Shown one piece after another: positions 44,110 to 53,432 of a stretch of DNA of 64,000 bases; the first letter of the stretch is position 1, and every line of letters begins with the position of its first letter. The notes under the pieces were generated by a model. It was not told where the DNA came from, did not search any database, and saw nothing but the letters and a program-made list of their open reading frames with translations. The translations under genes were made by a program, and so were the position numbers. This DNA is from Variovorax beijingensis (GTDB taxonomy: Bacteria > Pseudomonadota > Gammaproteobacteria > Burkholderiales > Burkholderiaceae_C). The DNA lies in the NCBI RefSeq assembly GCF_003951285.1, contig NZ_RXFQ01000017.1, positions 1 to 64,000 of the forward strand. Direction: 5' to 3'.

Positions 44110-45120
44110 ATGCTGGACGACCGTGCCAAGTTGCTCCTCAAGACGCTGGTCGAGCGTTATATCGCCGAAGGCCAGCCGGTCGGGTCGCGGACTTTGTCGC
44201 GCGCCCCGGGCCTGGACCTGTCTCCCGCGACCATCCGCAACGTCATGTCCGACCTCGAGGGATTGGGGCTGATCACCAGCCCGCACACCTCGGCCGGACG
44301 CATTCCCACCGCGCGCGGCTACCGGCTGTTCGTCGACACCATGCTCACCGCCCAGCGCGAGCACATGAACGCGCCGAGCCACCTGCCTCCCGACCAGCCG
44401 CAGAAGGTGATTGCCAACGCGGCCAACCTGCTGTCCAACCTTTCGCAGTTCGTCGGCGTGGTCATGGCGCCGCGGCGCGCCTCGGTCTTCAAGCAGATCG
44501 AGTTCCTGCGGCTTTCGGACCGGCGGCTGCTGGTGATCATCGTCTCGCCCGACGGCGACGTGCAGAACCGCGTGATCTTTCCGGAGGCCGACTACACGCA
44601 GTCCCAGCTGGTGGAAGCATCGAACTACATCAATGCCCACTATGCCGGCCTGACCATCGAGCAGGTGCGCGACCGCCTGCAGTCCGAAGTCGAAAAACTG
44701 CGCGGCGAGATTGCCGCGCTGATGCAGGCGGCGGTCAAGGTCAGTTCCGAGGTGCTCACCGAGGCACAGGAAGACGATGTCGTGATTTCCGGCGAGCGCA
44801 ACCTGCTTTCCGTCACCGATTTTTCGAGCGACATGGGGCAGCTGCGCCGTGCCTTCGAGCTGTTCGAGCAGAAGGCGCAGTTGATGCGGCTGCTCGACGT
44901 GTCGAGCAAGGCCGAGGGCGTGCGCATCTTCATCGGCGGCGAGAGCCAGGTGGTGCCGATCGAGGAGCTTTCCATCGTCAGCGCCAACTATGAAGTCGAC
45001 GGGCAGGTGGTGGGTACGCTGGGCGTGATCGGCCCGACCCGCATGCCTTATGAGCGCATGATCCAGATCGTCGACATCACCTCGCGGCTGGTCAGCAATG
45101 CGCTGAGCCACCGCAAGTAA
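44110..45120 (+). CDS. hrcA: Heat-inducible transcription repressor HrcA
   Basis: HrcA binds CIRCE inverted repeats to repress groESL or dnaK operons until heat shock titrates GroEL. The 336 residues have a winged helix N terminus (about 1-75, with GSRTLSRAPGLDLSPATIRNVM), the SAGRIPTARGYRLFVD block (about 63-78) and the C-terminal GAF-like domain. No CIRCE element or heat-shock operon is seen in this window, so its targets lie elsewhere. It diverges from nadK, an order common in Burkholderiales. Confidence 0.96.
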   Translation: MLDDRAKLLLKTLVERYIAEGQPVGSRTLSRAPGLDLSPATIRNVMSDLEGLGLITSPHTSAGRIPTARGYRLFVDTMLTAQREHMNAPSHLPPDQPQKVIANAANLLSNLSQFVGVVMAPRRASVFKQIEFLRLSDRRLLVIIVSPDGDVQNRVIFPEADYTQSQLVEASNYINAHYAGLTIEQVRDRLQSEVEKLRGEIAALMQAAVKVSSEVLTEAQEDDVVISGERNLLSVTDFSSDMGQLRRAFELFEQKAQLMRLLDVSSKAEGVRIFIGGESQVVPIEELSIVSANYEVDGQVVGTLGVIGPTRMPYERMIQIVDITSRLVSNALSHRK

Positions 45121-45133
45121 GCGACGCCGCGAA

Positions 45134-45139
45134 TAGAAT
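45134..45139 (+). promoter_or_regulatory. Candidate -10 box for the CAU-anticodon tRNA
   Basis: TAGAAT lies 13 bases before the tRNA 5' end, the right distance for a short leader. The matching -35 would fall at the hrcA 3' end and is not clear. Confidence 0.4.
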
Positions 45140-45152
45140 CGTGGCCTCTCGT

Positions 45153-45229
<77 letters not shown>

Positions 45230-45277
45230 CCTGCATTCATTTCTGAGCTTGGTTCGCCAGGGGCCAAAAATGGATGC

Positions 45278-45283
45278 TATAAT
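45278..45283 (+). promoter_or_regulatory. Consensus -10 box for tRNA-Arg
   Basis: A perfect TATAAT lies 10 bases before the tRNA-Arg 5' end. A -35 box at 16-18 bases is not clear. It suggests tRNA-Arg is transcribed on its own as well as from the upstream tRNA promoter. Confidence 0.5.
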
Positions 45284-45293
45284 CGATAGCTGT

Positions 45294-45370
45294 GCGGCTG
45301 TAGCTCAGTTGGATAGAGTACTTGGCTACGAACCAAGGGGTCGTGGGTTCAATTCCTGCCAGCCGCACCA
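45294..45370 (+). tRNA. tRNA-Arg (ACG anticodon)
   Basis: A 77-base tRNA with CCA encoded. The acceptor stem GCGGCTG pairs with CAGCCGC; the anticodon stem-loop is CTTGGCTACGAACCAAG with anticodon ACG (inosine after editing). It is followed 9 bases later by a strong terminator. Confidence 0.97.
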
Positions 45371-45378
45371 CTCTTTGA

Positions 45379-45415
45379 AGGGTTAGGACATTACGTGTCC
45401 TAACCCTTTTTCTTT
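45379..45415 (+). terminator. Rho-independent terminator after tRNA-Arg
   Basis: GGGTTAGGACA pairs with TGTCCTAACCC around a 5-base loop (stem 45380-45406), followed by TTTTTCTTTT. Confidence 0.9.
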
Positions 45416-45539
45416 TGGCGCGGCGCTCTGCGGAATCTTCCGTTCAACGAGATCACGGGCAATGTTCCCGTTCCGGGGCTCCGTGCGATGCGATCGGTCC
45501 GTCCTGCGCCGGAGGCTCTCGACCTTCGGGTGGTGTTGA

Positions 45540-45851
45540 GGCATTCTTGATGTTCACCGGAGGAGCCGGAAGAAAACGGGCCGCGCCGAGCGCCAGCGCG
45601 AACTGGACGAGGCCATTGCCGGCCGTGCGGACTGCCAGCATCAATTGGGCGAGGCGATCGCCGATCGCGATGCACGCCAACATGAACTGGCTGAATCCCG
45701 GCGCAGCCAGGCTGTTCTCGCGCAGGACCTGGAGCGCGCAAGATTGCGCGCCTCGCACCTGGAAGCGCGATGCACGGCACTGCGGGCCTCAAATTCGTGG
45801 CGCGCGACGGCGCCGCTGCGCACCCTGTCGCGAATGTTGAAAATACGATGA
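45540..45851 (+). pseudogene. Remnant resembling the coiled-coil end of a glycosyltransferase gene
   Basis: An open stretch without a good start ends in about 85 residues that are strongly helical (ELDEAIAGRADCQHQLGEAI, then ARQHELAESRRSQ) and finish with ALRASNSWRATAPLRTLSRM. The final pattern, Ser-x-Ser-Trp-Arg-x-Thr-Ala-Pro-Leu-Arg, is one I know from coiled-coil regions of large cell-surface glycosyltransferases. The catalytic part is absent, and the frame is closed by a stop at 45537-45539. It lies between the tRNA-Arg terminator and greB, in a gap with no other gene (45416-45890). I take it as decayed accessory DNA. Confidence 0.45.
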
Positions 45852-45890
45852 AGAGGCCATCCCTTCCTTGAGACCAGAGGTTCTACCAAG

Positions 45891-46466
45891 TTGAGCAAAG
45901 CATTCACCAAGGAAACCGAGAGCGACGCTGACGACAACGACGGCGGCGAAAGCACCGTCCCCGCACTGCCGAGCGGCAGCAAGAACTACATGACGCCGGC
46001 CGGCTATGCCCGGCTGCGCGACGAATTGCTTCAGCTGATGGACGAAGAGCGCCCGAAGGTCGTCGAGGCGGTGCATTGGGCCGCCAAGAACGGCGACCGC
46101 TCCGAGAATGGCGACTATCTCTACGGCAAGAAGCGGCTGCGGGAAATCGACCGGCGCATCCGCTTTCTCACCAAGCGGCTCGAAATTGCCGAAGTGACCG
46201 ATCCCTCGGTGCATCACGGCAGCGACCAGGTCTTCTTTGGCGCAACGGTGCGCTACGTGGACGAAACGGGCGACGAGCGCAGCGTGACGATTCTGGGCAT
46301 CGACGAGGCCGACAGCGCCCAGTCGCAGGTCAGCTGGATCTCCCCGATCGCCCGCGCGCTGCTCAAGTCACGCGAAGGCGACGTGGTGAAGCTGGTGACG
46401 CCGGGCGGCGCCCATGAGGTCGAGCTGCTGTCGGTCAGCTATCCGGCGCCGGGCACGACGCGCTAG
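45891..46466 (+). CDS. greB: Transcription elongation factor GreB
   Basis: GreB rescues backtracked RNA polymerase by stimulating transcript cleavage. The 191 residues have an acidic N-terminal extension (about 8-20), then the coiled-coil domain (about 33-105, with MTPAGYARLRDELLQL and DRSENGDYLYGKKRLREID, whose acidic tip works at the polymerase centre), and the C-terminal FKBP-like domain (about 110-185, QVSWISPIARALL). The start is TTG at 45891, which agrees with the extension length of neighbours; ATG at 45990 would begin inside the family core. Confidence 0.93.
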   Translation: MSKAFTKETESDADDNDGGESTVPALPSGSKNYMTPAGYARLRDELLQLMDEERPKVVEAVHWAAKNGDRSENGDYLYGKKRLREIDRRIRFLTKRLEIAEVTDPSVHHGSDQVFFGATVRYVDETGDERSVTILGIDEADSAQSQVSWISPIARALLKSREGDVVKLVTPGGAHEVELLSVSYPAPGTTR

Positions 46467-46482
46467 CTTTCCTGCCCGCCGG

Positions 46483-48741
46483 TCAGGGCGCGGGAACCGT
46501 TCTTGCGGCGGTCAGCACCGAGGCCGTGCGCCGCGCGGCGCGCAGCACGCTGTCCAGGTGGGTGCGGTCGCGCACCGCAATCACGAAGCGCAGGTCGGTC
46601 GAATCCTGCGGCGTCTCGTCGGCCATTTCGACGTGCGTGATGTCGGCTTCGGCGTCTGCCAGGGTCGCGGCCACGCGCGCGAGCACGCCCTTGTCGTTGC
46701 GCACCGTGATGACCACGCCGGTTTCGAAGGTGCGGGTCGGCTCGTCCGCCCACTCGACCGCGAAAAAGCGTTCGCTGTCCTTGTGGCGCAGGCGCTGGCC
46801 CACGCCGCAGGACTCGGTGTGCACGACCAGGCCTTCGCCATGGCCGAGGTAGCCGACGATCTCGTCGCCCGGAATCGGCCGGCAGCACAGCGCAAAGCGC
46901 ACCGACGAGTTCTCGCTGCCGTCCAGCGTGACGGCGCCCTGGGAAATGGTTTCGTGCGAGATGAAGCGCTCGCGGCTCAGCAGCAGCGCATCGGGCCGCT
47001 CGCCGAGTTCGGACAGCATGGCCACCAGCCGCTTTGCCACGATGCTGGCAATCCGCTTGCCCAGGCCGATGTCGGTCAGCAGCTCGGCACGCGTGCGGTT
47101 GCCCGTGAAGCGCAGCAGCTTTTCCCACAGCGCCTGGTGCTCGGCGTCCTCGGCCGGCAGTTTGCTGAGGCCTTCGGCGCGCAGTGCCTGGGCCAGCAGC
47201 TTCTCGCCCAGGCCCTCGGATTCGGCATGGGCCAGGGTCTTCAGGTAGTGGCGGATCTTGGAGCGCGCCCGGCCGGTTCGCACGAAGCCGAGCCATGCGG
47301 GATTGGGCGTGGACACGGGCGCGGTGATGACCTCGACCACGTCCCCGTTCTTGAGCTCGGTGCGCAGCGGCACCTGGTCGCCGTTGATGCGTGCCGCGGA
47401 GGTGTGGTCGCCGATGTTGCTGTGGATGGCGTAGGCGAAGTCGACCACCGTGGCGCCGCGCGGCAGCGCGAGGATCTGGCTCTTCGGCGTGAAGACGTAG
47501 ACCGCATCCGGAAACAGGTCGACCTTGACGTGGTCCCAGAACTCGGCGGCGTCGCGCGTTTCGTCCTGGATGTCGAGCAGCGACTGCAGCCATTTGGTGC
47601 CGAGCCGGTCGTTGCTGGCCGCGTTCGGCTCGGCCGCCTTGTAGAGCCAGTGCGCCGCCACGCCCGATTCGGCCACCACGTGCATGGCCTCGGTGCGCAG
47701 CTGGAACTCCACGTTCACGCCGGCCGGGCCCACCAGCGTGGTGTGCAGCGACTGGTAGCCGTTGAGCTTGGCGATCGCGATGTGGTCCTTGAACTTGCCC
47801 GGCAGCGGCTTGTACATCTGGTGCAGGATGCCCAGGCCCGTGTAGCAGGCGATCACGTTCGGCACGATCAGGCGAAAGCCGTAGATGTCGGTCACCTGGG
47901 CGAAGCTCAGATGCTTTTCCTCCATCTTGCGGTAGATCGAATAGAGCGTTTTCTCGCGTCCCGCGATGCGCAGCGTCATGTTGGCGTTGGCAAAGGCGGT
48001 CTCGACCTCGCGCTGCACCTTCTGGATCAGGTCGCGGCGGCGACCGCGCGCCTTGGCCACGGCCTTGGACAGGGTGGCGTAGCGCCACGGTTTCAGATGG
48101 CGGAACGACAGTTCCTGCAGTTCGCGGTACGTTTGGTTCAGGCCCAGCCGGTGCGCGATGGGCGCGTAGATCTCGAGCGTTTCGCGCGAGATCCGGGCCC
48201 ATTTCTCGCGCGGCGCATCGTCGAGCGTGCGCATGTTGTGCGTGCGGTCTGCCAGCTTGACCAGAATGACGCGCACGTCGCGCGCCATGGCCAGCAGCAT
48301 CTTGCGGAACGACTCGGCCTGGTTTTCCTCGCGCGTATTGAACTGCAGCTTGTCCAGCTTGGTGAGCCCGTCGACCAGTTCGGCCACCGGCGCGCCGAAG
48401 CGCTCGATCAGTTCGGGCTTGGTGACCCCGCAGTCCTCGATGGCATCGTGCAGCAGGGCGGCCATCAGCGCCTGGGCGTCGAGCTTCCATTCGGCGCATT
48501 GCGCCGCCACGGCGATGGGGTGGGTGATGTAGGGCTCGCCGCTGTTGCGCAGCTGGCCCAGGTGGGCTTCGTCGGCGAAGCGGTAGGCGCGGCGGACCAG
48601 CTCGGTGTCTTCGGGGCTCAGGTAGTCGAGCCTGGCGGTCAGCGCGGCAAAGCTCGCGGCAGCCGCATTCAACGCCGCCGGACTCGGCTTGTGCGTGCCC
48701 CCCGTAGGGGCATGGGACTGATGTTTGGCAACCGCGCTCAT
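46483..48741 (-). CDS. spoT: Bifunctional (p)ppGpp synthetase/hydrolase SpoT
   Basis: SpoT balances synthesis and breakdown of the alarmone (p)ppGpp. The 752 residues hold an HD hydrolase domain (about 45-195) with its metal residues intact (ITHPIAVA, and HDAIED at about 92-97), a synthetase domain (about 235-365, with DIYGFRLIV and EFQLRTEAMH), a TGDS domain (about 400-465, VYVFTPKSQILALPRGATVVDFAY split), a helical region with CCRPIPGDEIVGYL, and a C-terminal ACT domain (about 670-745). An intact HD pair marks it as SpoT rather than RelA. An upstream ATG at 48750 would add three residues. It follows rpoZ and gmk in the usual order. Confidence 0.95.
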   Translation of the reverse strand: MSAVAKHQSHAPTGGTHKPSPAALNAAAASFAALTARLDYLSPEDTELVRRAYRFADEAHLGQLRNSGEPYITHPIAVAAQCAEWKLDAQALMAALLHDAIEDCGVTKPELIERFGAPVAELVDGLTKLDKLQFNTREENQAESFRKMLLAMARDVRVILVKLADRTHNMRTLDDAPREKWARISRETLEIYAPIAHRLGLNQTYRELQELSFRHLKPWRYATLSKAVAKARGRRRDLIQKVQREVETAFANANMTLRIAGREKTLYSIYRKMEEKHLSFAQVTDIYGFRLIVPNVIACYTGLGILHQMYKPLPGKFKDHIAIAKLNGYQSLHTTLVGPAGVNVEFQLRTEAMHVVAESGVAAHWLYKAAEPNAASNDRLGTKWLQSLLDIQDETRDAAEFWDHVKVDLFPDAVYVFTPKSQILALPRGATVVDFAYAIHSNIGDHTSAARINGDQVPLRTELKNGDVVEVITAPVSTPNPAWLGFVRTGRARSKIRHYLKTLAHAESEGLGEKLLAQALRAEGLSKLPAEDAEHQALWEKLLRFTGNRTRAELLTDIGLGKRIASIVAKRLVAMLSELGERPDALLLSRERFISHETISQGAVTLDGSENSSVRFALCCRPIPGDEIVGYLGHGEGLVVHTESCGVGQRLRHKDSERFFAVEWADEPTRTFETGVVITVRNDKGVLARVAATLADAEADITHVEMADETPQDSTDLRFVIAVRDRTHLDSVLRAARRTASVLTAARTVPAP

Positions 48742-48785
48742 GGCTACCACTTTAGCGTGACCGCTCTATGGACGCGTCCAGACGT

Positions 48786-48809
48786 AAAAAAAGCACCGCT
48801 TCGCGGTGC
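48786..48809 (-). terminator. Rho-independent terminator after rpoZ
   Basis: A 7-bp stem GCACCGC/GCGGTGC (48793-48809) with a 3-base loop. On the minus strand it is followed by TTTTTTTACG. It lies between rpoZ and spoT, so spoT may have its own promoter or depend on read-through. Confidence 0.85.
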
Positions 48810-48841
48810 CTTTTCGTTGCAGGGCTGCGTCAGAGCAAAGA

Positions 48842-49045
48842 TCAGCCCGGCACCTTCTTGAGCATTTCCAGGCCGATCTTGCCTTCGGCGATTTCGCGCA
48901 GGGCGGTGACGGCGGGCTTGTTCTTGCTTTCGATCTTGGGCGCGTGGCCCTGGCTCAGCATGCGCGCACGGTAGGTGGCGGCCAGAACCAGCTGGAAGCG
49001 GTTGGGGATCTGAAGCAGGCAATCTTCGACGGTGATGCGGGCCAT
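48842..49045 (-). CDS. rpoZ: RNA polymerase omega subunit
   Basis: The omega subunit helps assemble the beta' subunit and forms part of the ppGpp site. The 67 residues match the family's usual short form, with MARITVEDC at the start, NRFQLVLAATYRARML (about 15-30) and ALREIAEGKIG (about 48-58). It lies 30 bases after gmk and ahead of spoT, both linked to guanine nucleotides. Confidence 0.97.
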   Translation of the reverse strand: MARITVEDCLLQIPNRFQLVLAATYRARMLSQGHAPKIESKNKPAVTALREIAEGKIGLEMLKKVPG

Positions 49046-49075
49046 GATGGAATCTTTCGGTCAGTGAGCAGGAAA

Positions 49076-49708
49076 TCAGGGGATGTTCAGGGCGGCGAAT
49101 GTGTCGGCACGTGCGCGGCGCTGTGCAGAATACCGAAGCCGCTGAGCGTGGACGATCGCCTTGAGATCGAAAAGCGCGCGCTCAAATAACTCGTTGATTA
49201 TAACGAAGTCGAATTCCCCTGCCCGGGCCATTTCTTCGGCGGCATTCTTGAGGCGCAGCTCGATGACGGCCGCGCTGTCTTCGCCGCGACGCTCCAGCCG
49301 GGAGCGCAGCTCTTCCCAGCTGGGCGGCAGGATGAAGATCATCACGGCGTTGGCGAAGGTCTTGCGGATCTGGATGGCGCCCTGGAAGTCGATTTCCAGG
49401 ATGACGTCGGCCCCCTGGGCGATGCGCTCCTCGATGGCTTTCTTGGAGGTGCCGTAGCGGTGCCCGTGCACGTGGGCCCACTCCACGAAGCCGTCCGCCG
49501 CGATCATGGCGTCGAATTCGGAGGGCGAGGTAAAGAAATACTCCCGGCCGTGCTTTTCCTGCCCGCGGGGTGGCCGGGTGGTGTGGGAAACCGAGGGCTG
49601 GACGGCCGTGTCCAGCTCCATGAGCGCCTTGACCAGGCTCGATTTGCCGGCACCGCTGGGTGCCGCCACGACAAAGATGTTGCCTGGATAGTCCATTCGC
49701 TCGCTCAT
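49076..49708 (-). CDS. gmk: Guanylate kinase
   Basis: Gmk phosphorylates GMP to GDP with ATP. The 210 residues have the P-loop APSGAGKSSL (about 16-25), the GMP-binding SHTTRPPRGQEKHGREYFF block (about 41-59) and ILEIDFQGA (about 103-111). The start at 49708 overlaps the yicC stop by four bases (ATGA); a second ATG at 49696 would also fit the family. It belongs to the yicC-gmk-rpoZ group. Confidence 0.96.
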   Translation of the reverse strand: MSERMDYPGNIFVVAAPSGAGKSSLVKALMELDTAVQPSVSHTTRPPRGQEKHGREYFFTSPSEFDAMIAADGFVEWAHVHGHRYGTSKKAIEERIAQGADVILEIDFQGAIQIRKTFANAVMIFILPPSWEELRSRLERRGEDSAAVIELRLKNAAEEMARAGEFDFVIINELFERALFDLKAIVHAQRLRYSAQRRARADTFAALNIP

Positions 49709-50619
49709 TCGATGTTCTGTACCTGTTCGCGCATCTGCTCGATCAGCACCTTCATGTCCACGCCGATGCGTGTGAGTTCCAGTGCCGCCGACTTGGAGCC
49801 CAGTGTATTGGCCTCGCGATGCAGCTCCTGGATCAGGAAGTCCAGCCGCTTGCCGATTTCGCCGCCCTTCCTGAGCAGCCGCTCGATCTCGTCGAGGTGC
49901 GAATTCAGCCGAGTGAGTTCTTCCGCCACGTCGATGCGGATGGCGAAGGCGGTTGCCTCGGTCAGCGCCCGGTCCTGGGCCGCCTCGGGCAGGGTGCCGC
50001 CGGTCAGGCCCATGGCCTCCTGCCAGCGCTCCAGGAAACGAGCGCGCTGCTGCTCGACCAGCTGCGGAATCAGCGGTCCGGCCTGTTCGACCAGGGCGCG
50101 CAGCTGGGCCAGGTGGGCCTCCAGCATCTTGGCGAGCCGCGCGCCTTCGCGCTGGCGGGCCGACATCAGCGCATCCAGCGCCTTGCCGGCCACCTCGAGC
50201 AGGTCGCCGCCCCAGTCGCCGCGGGCAGCGCTGTCGCCGCCGGCCAGGCGCAGCACGTCGGCCACGCTCAGTTCGCGGGCGGCCGGCAGCCAGGCCTTGA
50301 TGCCGTCCTGCACGCCGTTGAGCCGCTGCAGCAGCTTGGCGGAGGGCTCGACGACGCCCGCCTGGGCGGTGTTCTCGATGGCGGCGCGCACCTCCACCTT
50401 GCCGCGCTTGAGCTTGCCCGTGAGCAGCTCGCGCAGCGCGGTTTCATGCTGGCGCAGTTCCTCCGGCAGCTTGAAGGTGAGGTCGAGGAAGCGGCTGTTG
50501 ACCGAGCGGATTTCGACCCCGAGCCGGCCCGCGGCGGCAGGCCGTGCTTCGGCTTCGGAGTGGCTGCCGGCGGGGCCGTTCTGGCCACTGGCATAGCCGG
50601 TCATGCTGTAAACTGGCAT
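49705..50619 (-). CDS. yicC: YicC/YloC family endoribonuclease
   Basis: A 304-residue member of the YicC/YloC family, recently shown to be endoribonucleases that degrade small RNAs in Escherichia coli. The start is PVYSMTGYASGQ, then VEIRSVNSRFLDLTFKLPEEL (split; about 36-56). The C terminus has LDFLIQELHREANTLGSKSA (about 259-278), which is the family's conserved end, followed by VDMKVLIEQMREQVQNIE. It overlaps gmk by four bases. The neighbour on the other strand is the Ser/Thr kinase, 91 bases away. Confidence 0.94.
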   Translation of the reverse strand: MPVYSMTGYASGQNGPAGSHSEAEARPAAAGRLGVEIRSVNSRFLDLTFKLPEELRQHETALRELLTGKLKRGKVEVRAAIENTAQAGVVEPSAKLLQRLNGVQDGIKAWLPAARELSVADVLRLAGGDSAARGDWGGDLLEVAGKALDALMSARQREGARLAKMLEAHLAQLRALVEQAGPLIPQLVEQQRARFLERWQEAMGLTGGTLPEAAQDRALTEATAFAIRIDVAEELTRLNSHLDEIERLLRKGGEIGKRLDFLIQELHREANTLGSKSAALELTRIGVDMKVLIEQMREQVQNIE

Positions 50620-50710
50620 TGCGCCTCACTATGGTTTTGCTTGCAAGCACCGAGGCGTCGGCATGGCGTTCGCTTGCCGCACCATCGCCTTCGGGCGAAA
50701 CTCCCGGATT

Positions 50711-51718
50711 ATGTCAAAGGTCAAGCCTTCGCCCCTGCTGCCCGATACGGTCATTGGCGGTTACCGCATCGTTCGCCGGCTTTCCGCAGGCGGTTTTGGC
50801 GTTGTCTACCTCGCCATAGACCCCAGCGGGCAGCAGGTTGCCATCAAGGAATACCTGCCATCTTCGCTGGCAACGCGCGGGCCGGGCGAGCTGACGCCCG
50901 AGGTGGCGCCCGAAAAGCTCTCACTCTACCGGCTCGGCCTCAAGAGCTTTTTCGAGGAAGGGCGCTCGCTCGCGCAGATTTCGCATGCCTCGGTGGTCAG
51001 CGTTCTCAATTTCTTTCGCGAGAACGAAACCGTCTACATGGTCATGAACTACCTGGAGGGCGCCACCCTGCAGGACTTCGTGGTGACCGCGCGCGACCTG
51101 AAAAGGCCGAAGGTCTTCCGCGAATCGACCATCCGGTCGCTGTTCGACGAGATCCTGCGCGGCCTTCGCATCGTGCACCAGTACAAGATGCTGCACCTGG
51201 ACATCAAGCCCGCCAACATCTTCGTCACCGACGACGACCGCGCGGTGCTGATCGACTTCGGCGCCGCGCGCGAGGTGCTCAGCAAGGAGGGCATCTTCAT
51301 CCGCCCGATGTACACGCCCGGCTTTGCCGCGCCCGAGATGTACCGGCGCGACTCGTCGATGGGGCCCTGGACCGACATCTACGCCATCGGCGCCTGCATC
51401 TACGCCTGCATGCAGGGCTATCCGCCCAACGACGCCCCGCGCCGCATCGAGAAGGACCGGCTCAGCCTGTCGCTGTCGCGCCTGCGCGGCGTGTACTCCG
51501 ACAACCTCATCGAGGTGGTCGAATGGTGCATGTCGCTCGATCCGCTCTCGCGCCCGCAATCGGTCTTTGCGCTGCAAAAGGAACTCAGCCGCGAAGGCGA
51601 GCGCCGCTACACCAAGCTCACCGTCGGCGAAAAGGTGCGGCTTTCATTCGACAACATCCGCTCCTTCGACAAGAAGGCCCTGCCCAGGGCGGCGGCACCT
51701 ACCACGCGCCCGGCATGA
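50711..51718 (+). CDS. Serine/threonine protein kinase
   Basis: A 335-residue eukaryotic-type kinase without a membrane segment. The glycine loop is SAGGFGVVY (25-33), the ATP-binding Lys is K46 (VAIKEY), the C-helix Glu is near E83-E84, the catalytic loop is HLDIKPAN (162-169, with Asp164, Lys166, Asn169) and the metal motif is DFG (182-184). An APE-like end of the activation segment (FAAPEMY, about 210-216) is present. All catalytic residues are intact, so it should be active. Its stop overlaps the start of a PP2C phosphatase gene (ATGA). It diverges from yicC. Targets are unknown. An upstream start at 50663 is less likely. Confidence 0.93.
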   Translation: MSKVKPSPLLPDTVIGGYRIVRRLSAGGFGVVYLAIDPSGQQVAIKEYLPSSLATRGPGELTPEVAPEKLSLYRLGLKSFFEEGRSLAQISHASVVSVLNFFRENETVYMVMNYLEGATLQDFVVTARDLKRPKVFRESTIRSLFDEILRGLRIVHQYKMLHLDIKPANIFVTDDDRAVLIDFGAAREVLSKEGIFIRPMYTPGFAAPEMYRRDSSMGPWTDIYAIGACIYACMQGYPPNDAPRRIEKDRLSLSLSRLRGVYSDNLIEVVEWCMSLDPLSRPQSVFALQKELSREGERRYTKLTVGEKVRLSFDNIRSFDKKALPRAAAPTTRPA

Positions 51719-52629
51719 AATTCTCGGTATTCCAGGTCAGCCGCAAGGGCGGCCGTCTCAAGAACGAAGACCGCATGGGCTACTGCTATACGCGGGAGTC
51801 GGGCCTTTTTGTGCTGGCCGACGGCATGGGCGGCCACCCCGAGGGCGAGGTTGCGGCCCAGCTGGCATTGCAGACCATCGCGGCCCTCTACCAGCGCGAA
51901 GCGCGCCCCACCGTCAAGGACGTCAAGGCCTTCCTGGCCGAATCGGCCATGGCGGCGCACCAGCAGATCATGCGCTACGCGAGCCACAAGGCCATGCTCG
52001 ATACGCCGCGCACCACCGTCGTCGCGGCGCTGCTCCAGGGCACCACGGCCACCTGGATGCACTGCGGCGACTCGCGCCTCTACGTGGTGCGCGACGGCCG
52101 CCTGCTGACCCGCACGCGCGACCATTCGCATGCCGAGCGCCCGCGTCCGCAGGGCGCGGACACGCCGGTCAACCGCAACCTGCTGCTCACCTGCCTGGGC
52201 TCGCCGACCACGCCGCTGTTCGATATTTCGGCCCCGCTGCAGCTGCAGCGCGGCGACCGCATCATGCTGTGCTCCGACGGCGTCTGGGGCGTGCTCGACG
52301 ACGCCGTCATCGTGCACACGCTGTCCTCCGACAAGCCGGTGTCCGACGCCGCGCCCGACCTGGCCGAAATGGCACTGCGCAAGGGCGGCGCGCACAGCGA
52401 CAACGTCACGCTCATCGCCCTCGAATGGGAAATGCCCGACGCGGCGGGCGAAGACCGCGGCGTTTCTACCGAGACCATCGACGACGGCGTCTTTGCCTCC
52501 ACCATCCAGGCCGGCATGCCGGCGGACGGCGAGCTCGATGCCCTCGACGATCTCGACGAAGACGCCATCGAGCGCTCGATTGCCGAAATCAACGAAGCCA
52601 TTCGCCGCTCTGCCGCCAAGAAAACCTGA
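51715..52629 (+). CDS. PP2C-family protein phosphatase
   Basis: A 304-residue metal-dependent Ser/Thr phosphatase. Metal-binding motifs are NEDR (17-20), ADGMGGHPEGE (35-45), the GDSRLYVVR block (about 122-130), CSDGVWG (about 183-189) and SDNVTLIALEW (about 226-236). An acidic C-terminal tail (about 260-304) follows, with runs of Asp and Glu. It is coupled by overlap to the kinase upstream, so it probably reverses that enzyme's phosphorylations. No signal peptide or membrane segment is seen. Confidence 0.93.
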   Translation: MKFSVFQVSRKGGRLKNEDRMGYCYTRESGLFVLADGMGGHPEGEVAAQLALQTIAALYQREARPTVKDVKAFLAESAMAAHQQIMRYASHKAMLDTPRTTVVAALLQGTTATWMHCGDSRLYVVRDGRLLTRTRDHSHAERPRPQGADTPVNRNLLLTCLGSPTTPLFDISAPLQLQRGDRIMLCSDGVWGVLDDAVIVHTLSSDKPVSDAAPDLAEMALRKGGAHSDNVTLIALEWEMPDAAGEDRGVSTETIDDGVFASTIQAGMPADGELDALDDLDEDAIERSIAEINEAIRRSAAKKT

Positions 52630-52692
52630 CGCCTGGCTGCTTCGGCTTGCGGGGCCGTCTGCGCTTTTTGTTCCACCTACCTCTCACAAAAA

Positions 52693-53424
<732 letters not shown>

Positions 53425-53432
53425 TCGGTCGG

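Noticed and set aside
44110..45120. A CIRCE operator near hrcA
   Set aside because: No TTAGCACTC-N9-GAGTGCTAA-like element was seen between nadK and hrcA or nearby.
46414..48861. An 815-codon plus-strand frame opposite spoT
   Set aside because: It is the antisense shadow of a complete SpoT; the translation is rich in Arg, His and Gly without domains.
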